The position numbers and the translations under genes were made by a program. Positions 23,256 through 32,905 of a stretch of DNA of 33,525 nt are shown here, one piece after another. The stretch spans positions 1 to 33,525 of the forward strand of contig JAJDOJ010000180.1 in NCBI GenBank assembly GCA_022340215.1, in the 5' to 3' direction. Origin of the DNA: Gammaproteobacteria bacterium. Lineage in GTDB: Bacteria; Pseudomonadota; Gammaproteobacteria; JAJDOJ01. Every line of letters begins with the position of its first letter. Position 1 is the first letter of the stretch. The notes below the pieces were generated by a model, which worked only from the letters and a program-made list of their open reading frames with translations, had not been told where the DNA came from and searched no databases.

Positions 23256-24203
23256 TCAGGACATCGCCGCGACCACTTCGCACCAGCCGTGCGCCAGGTT
23301 CGAGAGGTCGTAGCCACCCCCGCCCATGGCGAGCAACCGACCCTCGCAGTGGGCGTCGGCCAGTGAACGCAGGCGGGTCGCCGCATGGGCGTGGGCCTTC
23401 GGTGAGTAGTGCATCTGTGTGATCGGGTCACCCGCGATGCTGTCGGCACCGCACTGGAACAGGATCACCTCGGGCGGGAATTGCGCGATCAGCGCCTCCA
23501 CGCGGGGCCAGACCTCCAGGAACGCCGTGTCGTCGGACCCGGGCGGCATCGGGACGTTGAGCTTGGTCCCCTTCGCGTGGCCGGTGCCGGTCTCGGTGGC
23601 GAAACCGGTGCCGGGATACAGGGTGCGCCCGTCCTGGTGCAGGTCGGCGAAGATCACCCCGGGCGCGCCCTCAAACGCGTAGTAAACACCGTCACCGTGG
23701 TGGGCGTCGATGTCCACGTAGGCCACCCGCGCGCAGGCGTATTCGCCGAGCAGCGACTCGATCGCCACACCGCAGTCGTTGAAGACACAGAAACCGGCGG
23801 CAGAATCGCGCCGCGCGTGGTGGAGCCCGGCGATGGGCACGAACACTCGCCGGCAGCGCCGCTCCATGATACGCCGCAGGCCGTCGAGTACCGTGCCGAC
23901 GACCGTCGAGGCGGCCTCGTAGACCCCCGGGAAGGCTGGCGTATCACCGTAGTCCAGGTAGCCGGCACCGGTCACCGACTGCGTCTTGACCTGCTCCAGG
24001 TAGTCGTCGGTGTGGAAACGCAGTAGCTCTCGCTCGGTGGCGACCACGGGAGCGATGAGGTCACTGCGTTTGTCGAGACCGAGCGACTCGAAGTGCAGCC
24101 TGAAGGCATCGTAGCGCTTCGGCCCGAAGGGATGGTCCTCACCGAAGCTGTAGCGCGCGAGCGCCTCACCGAGATAGACGTTGAGTTCGGAACGGGTTTG
24201 CAT
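23256..24203 (-). CDS. Histone deacetylase family protein (acetoin utilisation/acetylpolyamine deacetylase type)
   Basis: Members of this family remove acetyl groups from protein lysines or small molecules such as polyamines. The 315-residue protein has all the zinc-enzyme residues: the His pair in G-L-H-H-A-R-R-D (128-129), zinc ligands Asp166 and His168 in D-I-D-A-H-H-G-D-G, Asp254 in C-G-A-D-S-I-A-G-D-P, and the transition-state Tyr298 in G-G-G-G-Y-D. It should be active in the cytoplasm. The ATG at 24201-24203 is preceded by GAGGA at good spacing; an upstream frame to 24470 lies across the divergent ettA start and is rejected. The substrate cannot be read from the sequence. Confidence 0.92.
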   Translation of the reverse strand: MQTRSELNVYLGEALARYSFGEDHPFGPKRYDAFRLHFESLGLDKRSDLIAPVVATERELLRFHTDDYLEQVKTQSVTGAGYLDYGDTPAFPGVYEAASTVVGTVLDGLRRIMERRCRRVFVPIAGLHHARRDSAAGFCVFNDCGVAIESLLGEYACARVAYVDIDAHHGDGVYYAFEGAPGVIFADLHQDGRTLYPGTGFATETGTGHAKGTKLNVPMPPGSDDTAFLEVWPRVEALIAQFPPEVILFQCGADSIAGDPITQMHYSPKAHAHAATRLRSLADAHCEGRLLAMGGGGYDLSNLAHGWCEVVAAMS

Positions 24204-24254
24204 GGATTCCTCGATGTCTTCCGCGATTACTCGGGTATGAGTGGGCGTGGGGAG

Positions 24255-24260
24255 TATAAT
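24255..24260 (+). promoter_or_regulatory. Likely -10 box of the ettA promoter
   Basis: A perfect TATAAT lies 34 bases before the ettA start, in the 90-base gap between the divergent deacetylase and ettA genes. A -35 match at the expected distance is poor. Transcription would start near 24267, leaving a leader of about 27 bases. Confidence 0.5.
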
Positions 24261-24293
24261 AGCGCCCCGTTTCGAACCCCGTACTGTCAGGAT

Positions 24294-25958
24294 ATGGCTG
24301 AATACATCTATACCATGAGCGGTGTCGGCAAGGTCGTACCGCCGAAGAAGGAGATACTCCGCGACATCTCCCTGAATTTCTTCCCCGGGGCGAAGATCGG
24401 CGTGCTCGGTTACAACGGTGCCGGGAAATCCACCCTGCTGCGCATCATGGCCGGGGTCGACACCGACCATCTGGGCGAGGCCCGCCCCCAGCCCGGCATC
24501 GAGATCGGCTATCTACCGCAGGAGCCCGTACTGGATCCGGAAAAGGATGTGCGCGGCAACGTCGAGGACGGCCTGCGTCACATCACCGAGGCGCAGGCAC
24601 GGCTCGATGCGGTCTATGCCGCCTATGCTGAACCCGACGCCGATTTCGACAAGCTGGCCGCCGAACAGGCGCACCTGGAGAACATCATCCAGGCCGCCGA
24701 CGCCCATCAGCTCGACCGCAAGCTGGAGGTCGCCGCCGATGCCCTGCGCCTGCCCGAGTGGGATGCCGATGTCACCACGCTGTCTGGTGGCGAACGCCGT
24801 CGGGTCGCCTTGTGCCGACTCCTGCTCTCGAATCCCGACATGCTGATCCTGGACGAGCCAACCAACCACCTCGACGCCGAGTCCGTCGCCTGGCTGGAAC
24901 GCTTTCTCCAGGAGTTCCCGGGGACCGTGGTGGCGGTGACCCACGACCGTTATTTCCTCGACAACGTCGCGGGCTGGATCCTTGAGCTCGACCGCGGCCA
25001 CGGCATCCCATGGAAGGGCAACTACTCCTCCTGGCTCGACCAGAAGGAGACCCGCCTGGAACTCGAGGAACGTGGGGAGGCCGCGCGCATCAAGAGCATG
25101 AAGGCCGAGCTCGAATGGGTCCGCAGCAACCCCAAGGGCCGCCAAGCCAAGAGCAAGGCGCGACTGAAACGCTTCGAGGAGCTTTCCTCGCGCGAACATC
25201 AGAAGCGCTCGGAGACCAACGAGATCTATATCCCACCCGGCGACCGGCTCGGGGATGTCGTGGTCGTCGCCGAGGGAGTCTCCAAACGCCTTGGCGGCAG
25301 GTTATTGATGGAGGGTCTGGAATTCACCCTGCCCAGAGGCGGCATCGTCGGCGTCATCGGTCCCAACGGCGCGGGCAAGACTACCCTGTTCCGCATGATC
25401 ACAGGCGCTGAGACCCCGGACAGCGGTGAGATCAAGGTTGGGGAGTCCGTCAAGGTCTCGCACATCGATCAGCTCCGCGACGACCTTGATGGCGCGAAGA
25501 CGGTCTGGGAGGAGATCTCCGACGGCCAGGACCTGATCACCGTCGGCAACTACGAGGTGCCCTCAAGGGCCTACATCGGCCGGTTCAATTTTCGCGGCAG
25601 TGATCAGCAGAAGCGCGTCGCCGACCTGTCCGGGGGCGAACGCAACCGGTTGCACCTGGCCAAGCTGCTGAAGACCGGCGGCAACCTGCTGCTGCTCGAC
25701 GAACCCACCAATGATCTGGACGTGGAGACCCTGCGGGCACTCGAGGAGGCCCTGCTGGAATTCCCGGGCAGCGCCGTGGTCATCTCGCACGACCGCTGGT
25801 TCCTGGACCGGATCGCCACCCATATCCTGGCCTTCGAGGGGGACAGCGAGGTCGTCTGGTTCGAAGGCAACTTCAGCGAGTACCAGGAGGACTACCGGCG
25901 GCGGGCCGGGGTGGAGGCCGATCAGCCGCACCGCGTTCGCTACAAGCGCCTGGCCTGA
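24294..25958 (+). CDS. ettA: Energy-dependent translational throttle protein EttA (ABC-F)
   Basis: EttA is a cytoplasmic ABC-F ATPase that binds the ribosomal E site and gates the first steps of elongation according to ATP/ADP. The 554-residue protein (E. coli 555) starts M-A-E-Y-I-Y-T-M-S-G-V-G-K-V-V-P-P-K. Its two ABC domains have Walker A motifs at 39-47 (G-Y-N-G-A-G-K-S-T) and about 356 (G-P-N-G-A-G-K-T-T), signatures L-S-G-G-E-R, and Walker B L-D-E-P-T-N in both. The EttA-type linker, with E-W-V-R-S-N-P-K-G-R-Q-A-K-S-K-A-R, lies between them. The start at 24294 is chosen because the family N-terminus begins there; upstream in-frame sequence overlaps the divergent deacetylase gene. Confidence 0.98.
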   Translation: MAEYIYTMSGVGKVVPPKKEILRDISLNFFPGAKIGVLGYNGAGKSTLLRIMAGVDTDHLGEARPQPGIEIGYLPQEPVLDPEKDVRGNVEDGLRHITEAQARLDAVYAAYAEPDADFDKLAAEQAHLENIIQAADAHQLDRKLEVAADALRLPEWDADVTTLSGGERRRVALCRLLLSNPDMLILDEPTNHLDAESVAWLERFLQEFPGTVVAVTHDRYFLDNVAGWILELDRGHGIPWKGNYSSWLDQKETRLELEERGEAARIKSMKAELEWVRSNPKGRQAKSKARLKRFEELSSREHQKRSETNEIYIPPGDRLGDVVVVAEGVSKRLGGRLLMEGLEFTLPRGGIVGVIGPNGAGKTTLFRMITGAETPDSGEIKVGESVKVSHIDQLRDDLDGAKTVWEEISDGQDLITVGNYEVPSRAYIGRFNFRGSDQQKRVADLSGGERNRLHLAKLLKTGGNLLLLDEPTNDLDVETLRALEEALLEFPGSAVVISHDRWFLDRIATHILAFEGDSEVVWFEGNFSEYQEDYRRRAGVEADQPHRVRYKRLA

Positions 25959-26022
25959 GGCGGACCGGCGCCACGCGTGCCAGACAACGACGCGGCGGCT
26001 CGGCGTAAGATCATCCAGAGAC

Positions 26023-27498
26023 ATGAACCACTCCCAGCAGATCCGGTTCGGCATGAAGTGGACTGCGATCGCCCTGGTCACGACGCAGATCCTGCGTTTC
26101 GTGACGACCATCGTCCTTGCGAGGCTGCTGGTTCCGGAGCTGTTCGGACTGGTCGCGATGGCAAACGCGACCATCCACATCATCGCCGTGGTACGTGAAT
26201 TCGGACTCGGATCGGCCTACATACAACGCAAGGTCCAGGAAGGGGAAGACGAACGCGTTTCGGCAAACACGACGTTCTACATCCTGTGCATGATCAATGC
26301 ACTCATGTTCATGGCGGCATGGTTTCTCGCTCCCTGGACCGCCGCTTTCTTCAGTGAGGAGAGGCTGACTGATGTCCTTCGTGTACTGACTATGTCTTTT
26401 ATACTGGACGGTGTGGTCACGATTACCGGCGTGGTCCTGAGAAAAAAACTGGAATTCGGCAAATTCGCGGTATCGGAGATCATCGGGAGAGTTTCGTACT
26501 CCGCTGTTTCCATCTCCCTTGCACTTTCCGGATTCGGCGTCTGGAGCCTGGTATTCGGACAACTGACGTCCCAGGTCATTCGGGCCGGCGTTTCGCTCAA
26601 GCTGTCCGGATGGCGTCCCGCGCTCGAGTTCTCGACGAAGATCGCACGCGAACTGTTCTCGTTCGGCAAATACCTCTGGGGGTTCAGTATCATCTCGGCA
26701 CTGGGTGATTCCCTGGACCGGGTCATCATCGGCCGATGGCTTGGAGCGGCAAATCTCGGTATCTATGGGCTGGCCCTCAATCTTTCGAAACTTCCCGCGA
26801 CCCAGATCAGCTGGATGATCAACCGAATTGCCTTCCCGGCGCTATCTCGAATCCAGGATGACAAGGCGGCACTGCGCCGGACATTCCTTAAGACCATCAA
26901 TCACGTGGCCCCGATCTCCATCCCCGTCGGCCTGGCGCTGTCCGCAACCTCCGAGGCCCTGGTCGCTACACTCTACGGCGCGAACTGGGCGGGCGCGGCG
27001 CCCGTACTGGAGGTCCTGGTGATTTACGGTACGGTGCTATCTCTATCAAGTCTTACGGGCCCTGTCTTCAAAGCTATCGGGAAACCGAAAGCGCTTCTGT
27101 ATACCAGCGTCCTGCACCATACTCTGATGGTGGTGCTGCTGATCGCACTTGCACGATACGGAATCGTTGCCATCGCCTATGCCGTATTGACACCGCTGCT
27201 CCTGTCGTCGGTAATCGCGTTTGTACTTGTCGTTCGATACCTCGATCTACAGGCCCGGGACGTACTAGAACCCCTGTTCCGTTCCGGTGGTGCAGGGATG
27301 ATCATGTATCTTTCCATCCGCGCTCTCGAATGGTCGGCCAGCTCCTCGGACCTGCCCTCTCCGGTCCTGTTTCTGGCCTGTATCGCCGTCGGCATGCTTT
27401 CTTACCTGTTGGCCTCCCTGGTTATCAATCGCACGGTAGTACGCGATATCACCGTGACATTCAGGGAGGTCATGCAGGCGAAAGGCAAGCTTCGGTGA
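26023..27498 (+). CDS. Polysaccharide flippase (Wzx/lipopolysaccharide biosynthesis family)
   Basis: The 491-residue protein is mostly hydrophobic, with a dozen or more membrane segments, and belongs to the MATE-like polysaccharide transporter group (Polysacc_synt family). The N-terminal amphipathic start and first helices (I-R-F-G-M-K-W-T-A-I-A-L-V-T-T-Q-I-L-R-F) and the P-E-L-F-G-L-V-A-M-A loop are typical, as is F-G-K-Y-L-W-G-F-S at mid-protein before D-R-V-I-I-G-R-W-L-G. Such proteins flip lipid-linked sugars across the inner membrane for O-antigen, capsule or exopolysaccharide. The start at 26023 avoids overlap with ettA, 64 bases upstream. It is followed by a glycosyltransferase gene, supporting a surface polysaccharide role. 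Confidence 0.88.
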   Translation: MNHSQQIRFGMKWTAIALVTTQILRFVTTIVLARLLVPELFGLVAMANATIHIIAVVREFGLGSAYIQRKVQEGEDERVSANTTFYILCMINALMFMAAWFLAPWTAAFFSEERLTDVLRVLTMSFILDGVVTITGVVLRKKLEFGKFAVSEIIGRVSYSAVSISLALSGFGVWSLVFGQLTSQVIRAGVSLKLSGWRPALEFSTKIARELFSFGKYLWGFSIISALGDSLDRVIIGRWLGAANLGIYGLALNLSKLPATQISWMINRIAFPALSRIQDDKAALRRTFLKTINHVAPISIPVGLALSATSEALVATLYGANWAGAAPVLEVLVIYGTVLSLSSLTGPVFKAIGKPKALLYTSVLHHTLMVVLLIALARYGIVAIAYAVLTPLLLSSVIAFVLVVRYLDLQARDVLEPLFRSGGAGMIMYLSIRALEWSASSSDLPSPVLFLACIAVGMLSYLLASLVINRTVVRDITVTFREVMQAKGKLR

Positions 27499-27526
27499 CT
27501 TTCGGTTGCCCCGGACCCAGGACGAG

Positions 27527-28771
27527 ATGAGAATCGCCTTCGTCAGCCAGCCGATGGATGCCGTGTTCTCCGATCAAAACTCCATCGGCATCTGGACCTA
27601 CGAGATTTCCCGGCAACTCGGTCGCGACCACGACGTGCGGGTCTATTGCAGGGCCGACACCACAGACCACCGCGTTGCGGGGGTCGCATTCCGTGGCATT
27701 TCCACCAGGACAGACCTGCGGCTGAACAGGATCACGAAGAAGCTCCTGACAAGGAATCCCCCCGATCAACCGTATTTCGGTTCCTGGGCGTTTTTTTTCC
27801 CGTACGCAGCCCAGGTTGCCATGGACCTGAGGTCCTTTCACGCCGAGGTCATACATCTGCACAACTTCTCCCAGTTCGCACCGTTGATCAAGAGGCTCAA
27901 CCCCCGTTCAGGACTCGTGCTGCATATGCACTGCGAGTGGCTCACCCAGCTCGACAGATCGCTCATCGAGTCCCGCCTTCGCCATGTCGACGGGATCGCG
28001 GGATGCAGCGGCTACATCACCGATGCCATCGCAAACCGCTTCCCCGCCTACGCCGACAAATGCGCCACCTTCCATAACGGCGTCGACCCGGAAAGATTCA
28101 AACCGTCCTCGCCGGAAGGTGCTTCCAGCGCAGAATCCCGCGTCCGTCTGCTCTTCGTAGGTCGCGTCTCGCCGGAGAAAGGATTGCACTACCTGATCGA
28201 TGCGCTACCCGCCGTCAAGAGCCGAGTCGAGAACATCACCCTCGACATCGTCGGTAGCAAACGGCAGCTCCCCCATGAGTATCTCGCTGCGTTTAGCGAA
28301 GATTCGCTCTCCGTCGAACTTTCCGCGTTCTACAGAAACGAGGATCGCACGCAATACTACGGCCATCTTTTGGAGAAGATTCGCGCACTCGGTCTGGAAT
28401 CATGCGTCACCCTTCACGGGCACTTGCCACAATCCGACCTCCCAGAGTTCTACCGGCGGGCGGACATCCTGGTCAATCCCTCCCTCAGCGAGTCCTTTGG
28501 CATGAGCCTGATCGAGGCGATGGCTAGCGGGGTGCCGGTCGTCGCGACCGACATTGGCGGGATGCCCGAGATTGTCTCGTGCGCAGATGTGGGCGCGATC
28601 ATTCCACCCGGCGACTCGGGCGCGTTGGCCGGGGCGATCGTCGATCTGGCCCTCGACGGGGAAAAGCGAAGTACAATGGGCCAGAATGGGCGCAGGCAGG
28701 CAATGGAACGTTATTCATGGGGCGGGATTGCTGCGAGCCTAGCACCGCTTTATCGGACTGTCCGTAATTAG
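27527..28771 (+). CDS. Glycosyltransferase family 4 protein
   Basis: The 414-residue protein has the GT-B two-domain layout: an N-terminal acceptor domain (M-R-I-A-F-V-S-Q-P), a central L-L-F-V-G-R-V-S-P-E-K-G-L-H-Y-L-I-D-A opening the C-terminal sugar-nucleotide domain, and the E-x7-E motif in S-E-S-F-G-M-S-L-I-E-A-M-A-S-G-V-P-V-V-A-T. Such retaining enzymes transfer a sugar from a nucleotide donor, here probably to a lipid-linked glycan at the inner membrane. The ATG at 27527 follows AGGA closely; a TTG at 27506 is less likely. It is separated by 28 bases from the flippase gene, so both are probably one operon. Donor and acceptor cannot be told. Confidence 0.93.
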   Translation: MRIAFVSQPMDAVFSDQNSIGIWTYEISRQLGRDHDVRVYCRADTTDHRVAGVAFRGISTRTDLRLNRITKKLLTRNPPDQPYFGSWAFFFPYAAQVAMDLRSFHAEVIHLHNFSQFAPLIKRLNPRSGLVLHMHCEWLTQLDRSLIESRLRHVDGIAGCSGYITDAIANRFPAYADKCATFHNGVDPERFKPSSPEGASSAESRVRLLFVGRVSPEKGLHYLIDALPAVKSRVENITLDIVGSKRQLPHEYLAAFSEDSLSVELSAFYRNEDRTQYYGHLLEKIRALGLESCVTLHGHLPQSDLPEFYRRADILVNPSLSESFGMSLIEAMASGVPVVATDIGGMPEIVSCADVGAIIPPGDSGALAGAIVDLALDGEKRSTMGQNGRRQAMERYSWGGIAASLAPLYRTVRN

Positions 28772-28868
28772 CAGGATCCGGTCCAGGTGACGGAACAACT
28801 CGCGGCACCGGAAACCAACAAGCTGTACGCCAAGCTACCGATCCTCTAGACCTTAAGGGATATAACCC

Positions 28869-30104
28869 ATGAGAAAACGATATGCCAGCGAATCCCTGAA
28901 CAACTGGCCGCGACGGCGTATCGCTGCGTTGCGCGTTGCTCACTCCCTCACCAATCTATTTGATATGCCTCGGTCGCCGCGCGCTGCGCGCCTTGCGTTG
29001 CACCTGTCTCGCTCATTTAATCAGGGCTTCCCTAAACCAGCGCCATCCGTGATTCTGGTCTTCATCGCCCTCACCGCCGGCTGCGGCTATTTCGACGACC
29101 AACCCCTGATCACTCCCCACCATTTTCCGGATGAGTTCTCACGCCGCCATGGTCACTTCACCGCGAACGTGACCGGCTCGCTACACGACGACGTGTCCGA
29201 TGCGCGCTATCGCCTGAACGACGGCGATTGGCAACCGCTACCGAAGGTGGGAAAGCGAGTTTCAGGAAATCAGTTCACCCTCGAGTTTCCGGTCGATACC
29301 CTGCTGGCCAAACCGGAGATCAACAGGCTTGAGATCGAGACCGAGACGTTCTGGAGAACAGAAATCAGTAATTATGAATTCATCTATAACCCGGATCCGG
29401 TAGACCTGCCGCGTCTGGTCAACTGGCGGAATGCCGATCTGGTGGCCGATGATGGCTACTGGGAAGTCGTATCAGGAGACGATGGCGAAGCACGTGTGCG
29501 ACCAAAATCGGGATTCGAGGGTTATGACAGGATCCTCATCGTGATCGGCGCAACCGGGGCAGGCAGACACATCGAGACAGATCTTATCTATCGCGGAGCT
29601 TCTATCGAAAAACACGGCCATGAGTATGGATTCGGGGTGCTTCCACTTTGGGGTGGCCGTCCCGATGATCCCGGCGTCACACCGAAAAGAGGGTGGAGTT
29701 TCAGTCTGGCATGGTACTGGAACCGCTACAAGGGCGCAGGCAACGAGTTCTCGTACAAACATGGCTCGGAAAAGCCTGCCTGGGTAAATGGTTACCGCAA
29801 TGTCCCACTGCTGGAGAACGGCAAGTATCGGCTAATCGTGGAAGTGTGGCCGGTTGTCGACGCCGACGGTAATCATCTCCGGTATACGCAACGCATGAAG
29901 TGGTGGCCGGCGGATCAGAAGGAGCCCGCGCATTGGCAACAGCTATCCGATGTTGAAGGTGCGCCCCTGCCACCAGGGGAATACGGTGTCGCGCTGATAT
30001 GCTATCGCACACAGGTGGAATTTGGGCCGGTACGGATCGATCCCTTGCCAGAACAAATTGCAGAGGAGGAGATATCCGAAAATGTCCGGCAAGCGGTGCA
30101 CTGA
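28869..30104 (+). CDS. Putative lipoprotein of unknown function, 411 aa
   Basis: I do not recognise this protein. A hydrophobic stretch followed by a lipobox-like L-T-A-G-C places a possible lipidated Cys at residue 72, preceded by an unusually long, basic N-terminus. After it comes a beta-rich domain (about 85-165) with an Ig-like repeat look (A-R-Y-R-L-N-D-G-D-W-Q-P-L), then a larger Trp/Gly-rich domain (about 180-390) suggesting a jelly-roll, carbohydrate-binding type fold. These folds are inferred from residue pattern. AAGGGA lies 8 bases before the ATG at 28869, but an ATG at 28965 would give a shorter leader. It follows the glycosyltransferase gene by 97 bases and may belong to the same polysaccharide cluster. 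Confidence 0.65.
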   Translation: MRKRYASESLNNWPRRRIAALRVAHSLTNLFDMPRSPRAARLALHLSRSFNQGFPKPAPSVILVFIALTAGCGYFDDQPLITPHHFPDEFSRRHGHFTANVTGSLHDDVSDARYRLNDGDWQPLPKVGKRVSGNQFTLEFPVDTLLAKPEINRLEIETETFWRTEISNYEFIYNPDPVDLPRLVNWRNADLVADDGYWEVVSGDDGEARVRPKSGFEGYDRILIVIGATGAGRHIETDLIYRGASIEKHGHEYGFGVLPLWGGRPDDPGVTPKRGWSFSLAWYWNRYKGAGNEFSYKHGSEKPAWVNGYRNVPLLENGKYRLIVEVWPVVDADGNHLRYTQRMKWWPADQKEPAHWQQLSDVEGAPLPPGEYGVALICYRTQVEFGPVRIDPLPEQIAEEEISENVRQAVH

Positions 30105-30378
30105 TACCTCAACCATCAGATGATGCAGGCAATCTCCGGGACGATTTCTGTCGCGCATGCCAGAGAGCAATGGCGGTCTCTGGTCCATGAGACCTACCGG
30201 ATGGCGAAAACGAATTGCTAAGGCGATTGCCGGAAGATGGCATGCCAGATCGCTCCGGATTTTCGTTCGTTGTCAAGGCGCGACAACTGGCGCATCGTCG
30301 AACTATGTCACTTTTGTCGCAACACAGAGGACGGACGACAGAGACAAGCAAAATGGTATGTCACTTGACAGAAATCGC

Positions 30379-31302
30379 CTAGACGCTTTTCTTTTTGAAC
30401 ATTTTTCGACTCAATGCCCAGACCACGTCCTGTGCAAGCAGCTTGAAGTTCCTTGACCCCTCTGAGCTACGTAAGGTAATCCAGCGCATCAAGTAAGTGT
30501 AGCACAAGGCACGATCCGCTGGAGACAAGGATGACCGCTTTATGGATTTGGAATACTCAGCGGCGCGCCGCCAGGTAGGGAAACTCACAGCGCCTTTCAG
30601 ACCTGGGTCAAACCAGGCGTTGCGTTCGCGGCGATCGGGATACAGGCTCATCGATCGACCGGGGTGGTGCCGGTAGAAGACAAGCACATCGGGGACCTCG
30701 ACGAATATTCCCAGCAGGCTCAACTCGGCGAGAAGATTCCGGTCCGATCCCGTGTAGTTCCCGATCAGCTGCGTTCGGCCAAGCAATCCGGACCGGATCA
30801 ACCCGAAAACCTGGTAGCAGTTGTGTCGCGACAGTACGATCTCGGCAAAGCGCCTGTGCGCGGCGGCGGCATCTGTTTTCAGCACCACACCGTACTCCTT
30901 CAGTCTCTCTCCGTTCTCGTCGATAATCGAAGCCTTCGGATGCGACAATACCGCAGTTTCGTCCTTGTCCAGGACGGAGACGCATTCGCGAAGGAACGTC
31001 GGTGCCAGGACATCGTCGTGCGCCATCCACTTGAAATACGTCCCCTTCGACAAGTCATAAACCCGGTTGAAATTGTTCCCCGCGCCGATATTGGCCTCGT
31101 TCCGGAAATATCGTATCCGGCCGTCCTTCTCGGCATAACGCTCACAGATTTCCTGCGTTCTGTCGCGTGAAGCGTTGTCGGAGATGATCAGTTCGAAGTC
31201 GTCGAATGTCTGGTTACAAATCGAGTCCAGCGCGGCCCCGACGAATCGCTCTCCGTTGTACACGGGTAATCCGATGCTTACGCGTGGGGAGAAGTGGTCC
31301 AT
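30379..31302 (-). CDS. Glycosyltransferase family 2 protein
   Basis: The 307-residue protein opens with the GT-A core V-S-I-G-L-P-V-Y-N-G-E-R-F, then I-I-S-D-N-A-S-R-D-R-T-Q and the nucleotide-sugar/metal motif H-D-D in K-W-M-A-H-D-D-V (about residue 100). These inverting enzymes add sugars to growing surface glycans. The C-terminal third is rich in Arg, Ser and aromatic residues and ends in the basic K-M-F-K-K-K-S-V, compatible with contact to the membrane. The ATG at 31300-31302 is chosen because the fold starts there; an upstream start at 31431 would add 43 residues without similarity. It faces the polysaccharide genes convergently. Confidence 0.92.
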   Translation of the reverse strand: MDHFSPRVSIGLPVYNGERFVGAALDSICNQTFDDFELIISDNASRDRTQEICERYAEKDGRIRYFRNEANIGAGNNFNRVYDLSKGTYFKWMAHDDVLAPTFLRECVSVLDKDETAVLSHPKASIIDENGERLKEYGVVLKTDAAAAHRRFAEIVLSRHNCYQVFGLIRSGLLGRTQLIGNYTGSDRNLLAELSLLGIFVEVPDVLVFYRHHPGRSMSLYPDRRERNAWFDPGLKGAVSFPTWRRAAEYSKSIKRSSLSPADRALCYTYLMRWITLRSSEGSRNFKLLAQDVVWALSRKMFKKKSV

Positions 31303-31477
31303 GGATCGTTCTCGGTATGTAATTTTTCCGGGTCTCTGGAGGCATCGGGATTCTACCGAAGCGCTTCGGGAACAGCGCTTGTAACTGCCCTGCTTGAACA
31401 CTGTCCCGACAGTCCTGCGCGACCTGGCCATTCAGGACGCGGAGAAAGCACCGGTTTGCAACGTACCGGATCCGCTC

Positions 31478-32878
31478 TCAACCCCGTTTCTTGACATGGC
31501 GCAACATGCGAACACGCTTGCGCTGCTGGCGTGGGGTAAGCTTGTTCCGCCGCCCCGCATAGGGGTTTTCACCGGTCCGGAACTCCAGACGCACGGGGGT
31601 CCCGGATACCTGCAGCCCCTTGCGGAAATGATTCATCAGGTAACGCCGATAGGCCCCGGGCAGGCGATCGGTCTGGTTGCCGTGAATCACGATCGTCGGG
31701 GGGTTGCTGCCCCCCTGATGAGCGTAACGCAATTTGATCCGTCGCCCCCTGACCAGCGGCGGCTGATGCGCCGCAACGGCCCTTTCCAACAACCGGGTGA
31801 GTTCCGAGGCGGAAGCGCGCCGGCTGGCCGAACGATACGCACTGCGCACCGCGGGCAGGACGGCACCGACGCCGCTGCCATACAGCGCGGAGATCTCCAG
31901 AACCCTGGCGAAGTCGAGGAACGAAAGCCGCCGGTCGATCTCGGAGCGGATCTGTCGGCGTGTGTCGGCATCCAGGCCGTCCCACTTGTTGATCGCGATG
32001 ACCAGGGCCCGCCCCATCTCCAGCACCAGGCCTAGCAGGGTGGCGTCCTGCTCGGCGATCCCCTGTCTGGCATCAAGCACCATCACGACCACATTGGCCG
32101 ACTCGGCGGCCTGCAGGCTCTTGACCACACTGAATTTCTCGATCGCTTCGGTCACCCTTCCGCGCCGCCGGACGCCGGCCGTGTCGATCAGGGTGTAGTG
32201 CTCGCCATCGCGCTCCAGTGGTACGGCGATACTGTCCCGCGTCGTGCCGGGCCGGTCGAAGGTCAGCAGGCGAACCTCCCCGAGAAGGCGATTGATCAGC
32301 GTCGACTTGCCGACATTGGGACGCCCGAGGAAGGCCACGCGGATGCCGCCTTCTGATTCTCCGGGCGCCGGCCCCTGCTCTACGGCGTCGGGGAGTTCGT
32401 CCAGGACCCGTTGAATCATCGACCGGACACCGCGCCCGTGGGCAGCGGCGATGAAGAACAGCGGCGATATCCCCAGGGCGTGAAACTCCGCACCGGCCTG
32501 CTCGGGATCCAGCCCGTCGGTTTTGTTTGCCGCAAGGAACACTGGCTTGCCGTGCCGTCGCAGCGATCGAGCCACGGTCTGGTCGGTGCCCGTCAGTCCC
32601 TCTCTGGCATCGACCAGCAGGACGATTGCGTCGGCTTCGCGAAGCGCGATCTCAGTCTGTTCCGCCATCAGTGCATCGAGGGACTCATCGCCGCCGACCA
32701 GCCCCCCGGTGTCGACGACGAGGTATTCGCGCCCGCCGATCCGACCGGTACCGTACTTGCGGTCCCGGGTGAGACCCGGGAAGTCGGCGACCAGCGCGTC
32801 CCGTGACCGGGTCAGGACGTTGAACAGTGTGGACTTGCCAACATTGGGGCGGCCGACCAGCGCAATGACGGGATTCAT
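31478..32878 (-). CDS. der: Ribosome biogenesis GTPase Der (EngA)
   Basis: Der has two tandem GTPase domains and is needed for 50S ribosomal subunit maturation. In this 466-residue protein the first domain has G-R-P-N-V-G-K-S-T (9-17), D-T-G-G and N-K-T-D; the second has [10 protein letters not shown] (about 180), D-T-A-G-V and N-K-W-D. A C-terminal KH-like domain (about 355-440), with [10 protein letters not shown], and a basic tail (R-K-R-V-R-M-L-R-H) follow. The length is typical. It lies 27 bases after a small lipoprotein gene. Confidence 0.98.
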   Translation of the reverse strand: MNPVIALVGRPNVGKSTLFNVLTRSRDALVADFPGLTRDRKYGTGRIGGREYLVVDTGGLVGGDESLDALMAEQTEIALREADAIVLLVDAREGLTGTDQTVARSLRRHGKPVFLAANKTDGLDPEQAGAEFHALGISPLFFIAAAHGRGVRSMIQRVLDELPDAVEQGPAPGESEGGIRVAFLGRPNVGKSTLINRLLGEVRLLTFDRPGTTRDSIAVPLERDGEHYTLIDTAGVRRRGRVTEAIEKFSVVKSLQAAESANVVVMVLDARQGIAEQDATLLGLVLEMGRALVIAINKWDGLDADTRRQIRSEIDRRLSFLDFARVLEISALYGSGVGAVLPAVRSAYRSASRRASASELTRLLERAVAAHQPPLVRGRRIKLRYAHQGGSNPPTIVIHGNQTDRLPGAYRRYLMNHFRKGLQVSGTPVRLEFRTGENPYAGRRNKLTPRQQRKRVRMLRHVKKRG

Positions 32879-32905
32879 TCCGGCATCCCGTTCGGGGTCA
32901 CCCCA

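Noticed and set aside
25711-26022. N-terminal extension of the flippase inside ettA
   Set aside because: The sequence is a shadow of ettA; membrane protein similarity begins at the ATG at 26023.
30157-30456. 99-codon plus-strand frame between the lipoprotein and the GT2 gene
   Set aside because: It overlaps the 3' end of the GT2 gene, has no recognisable domain and no clear ribosome binding site. I see nothing else supportable in 30105-30378.
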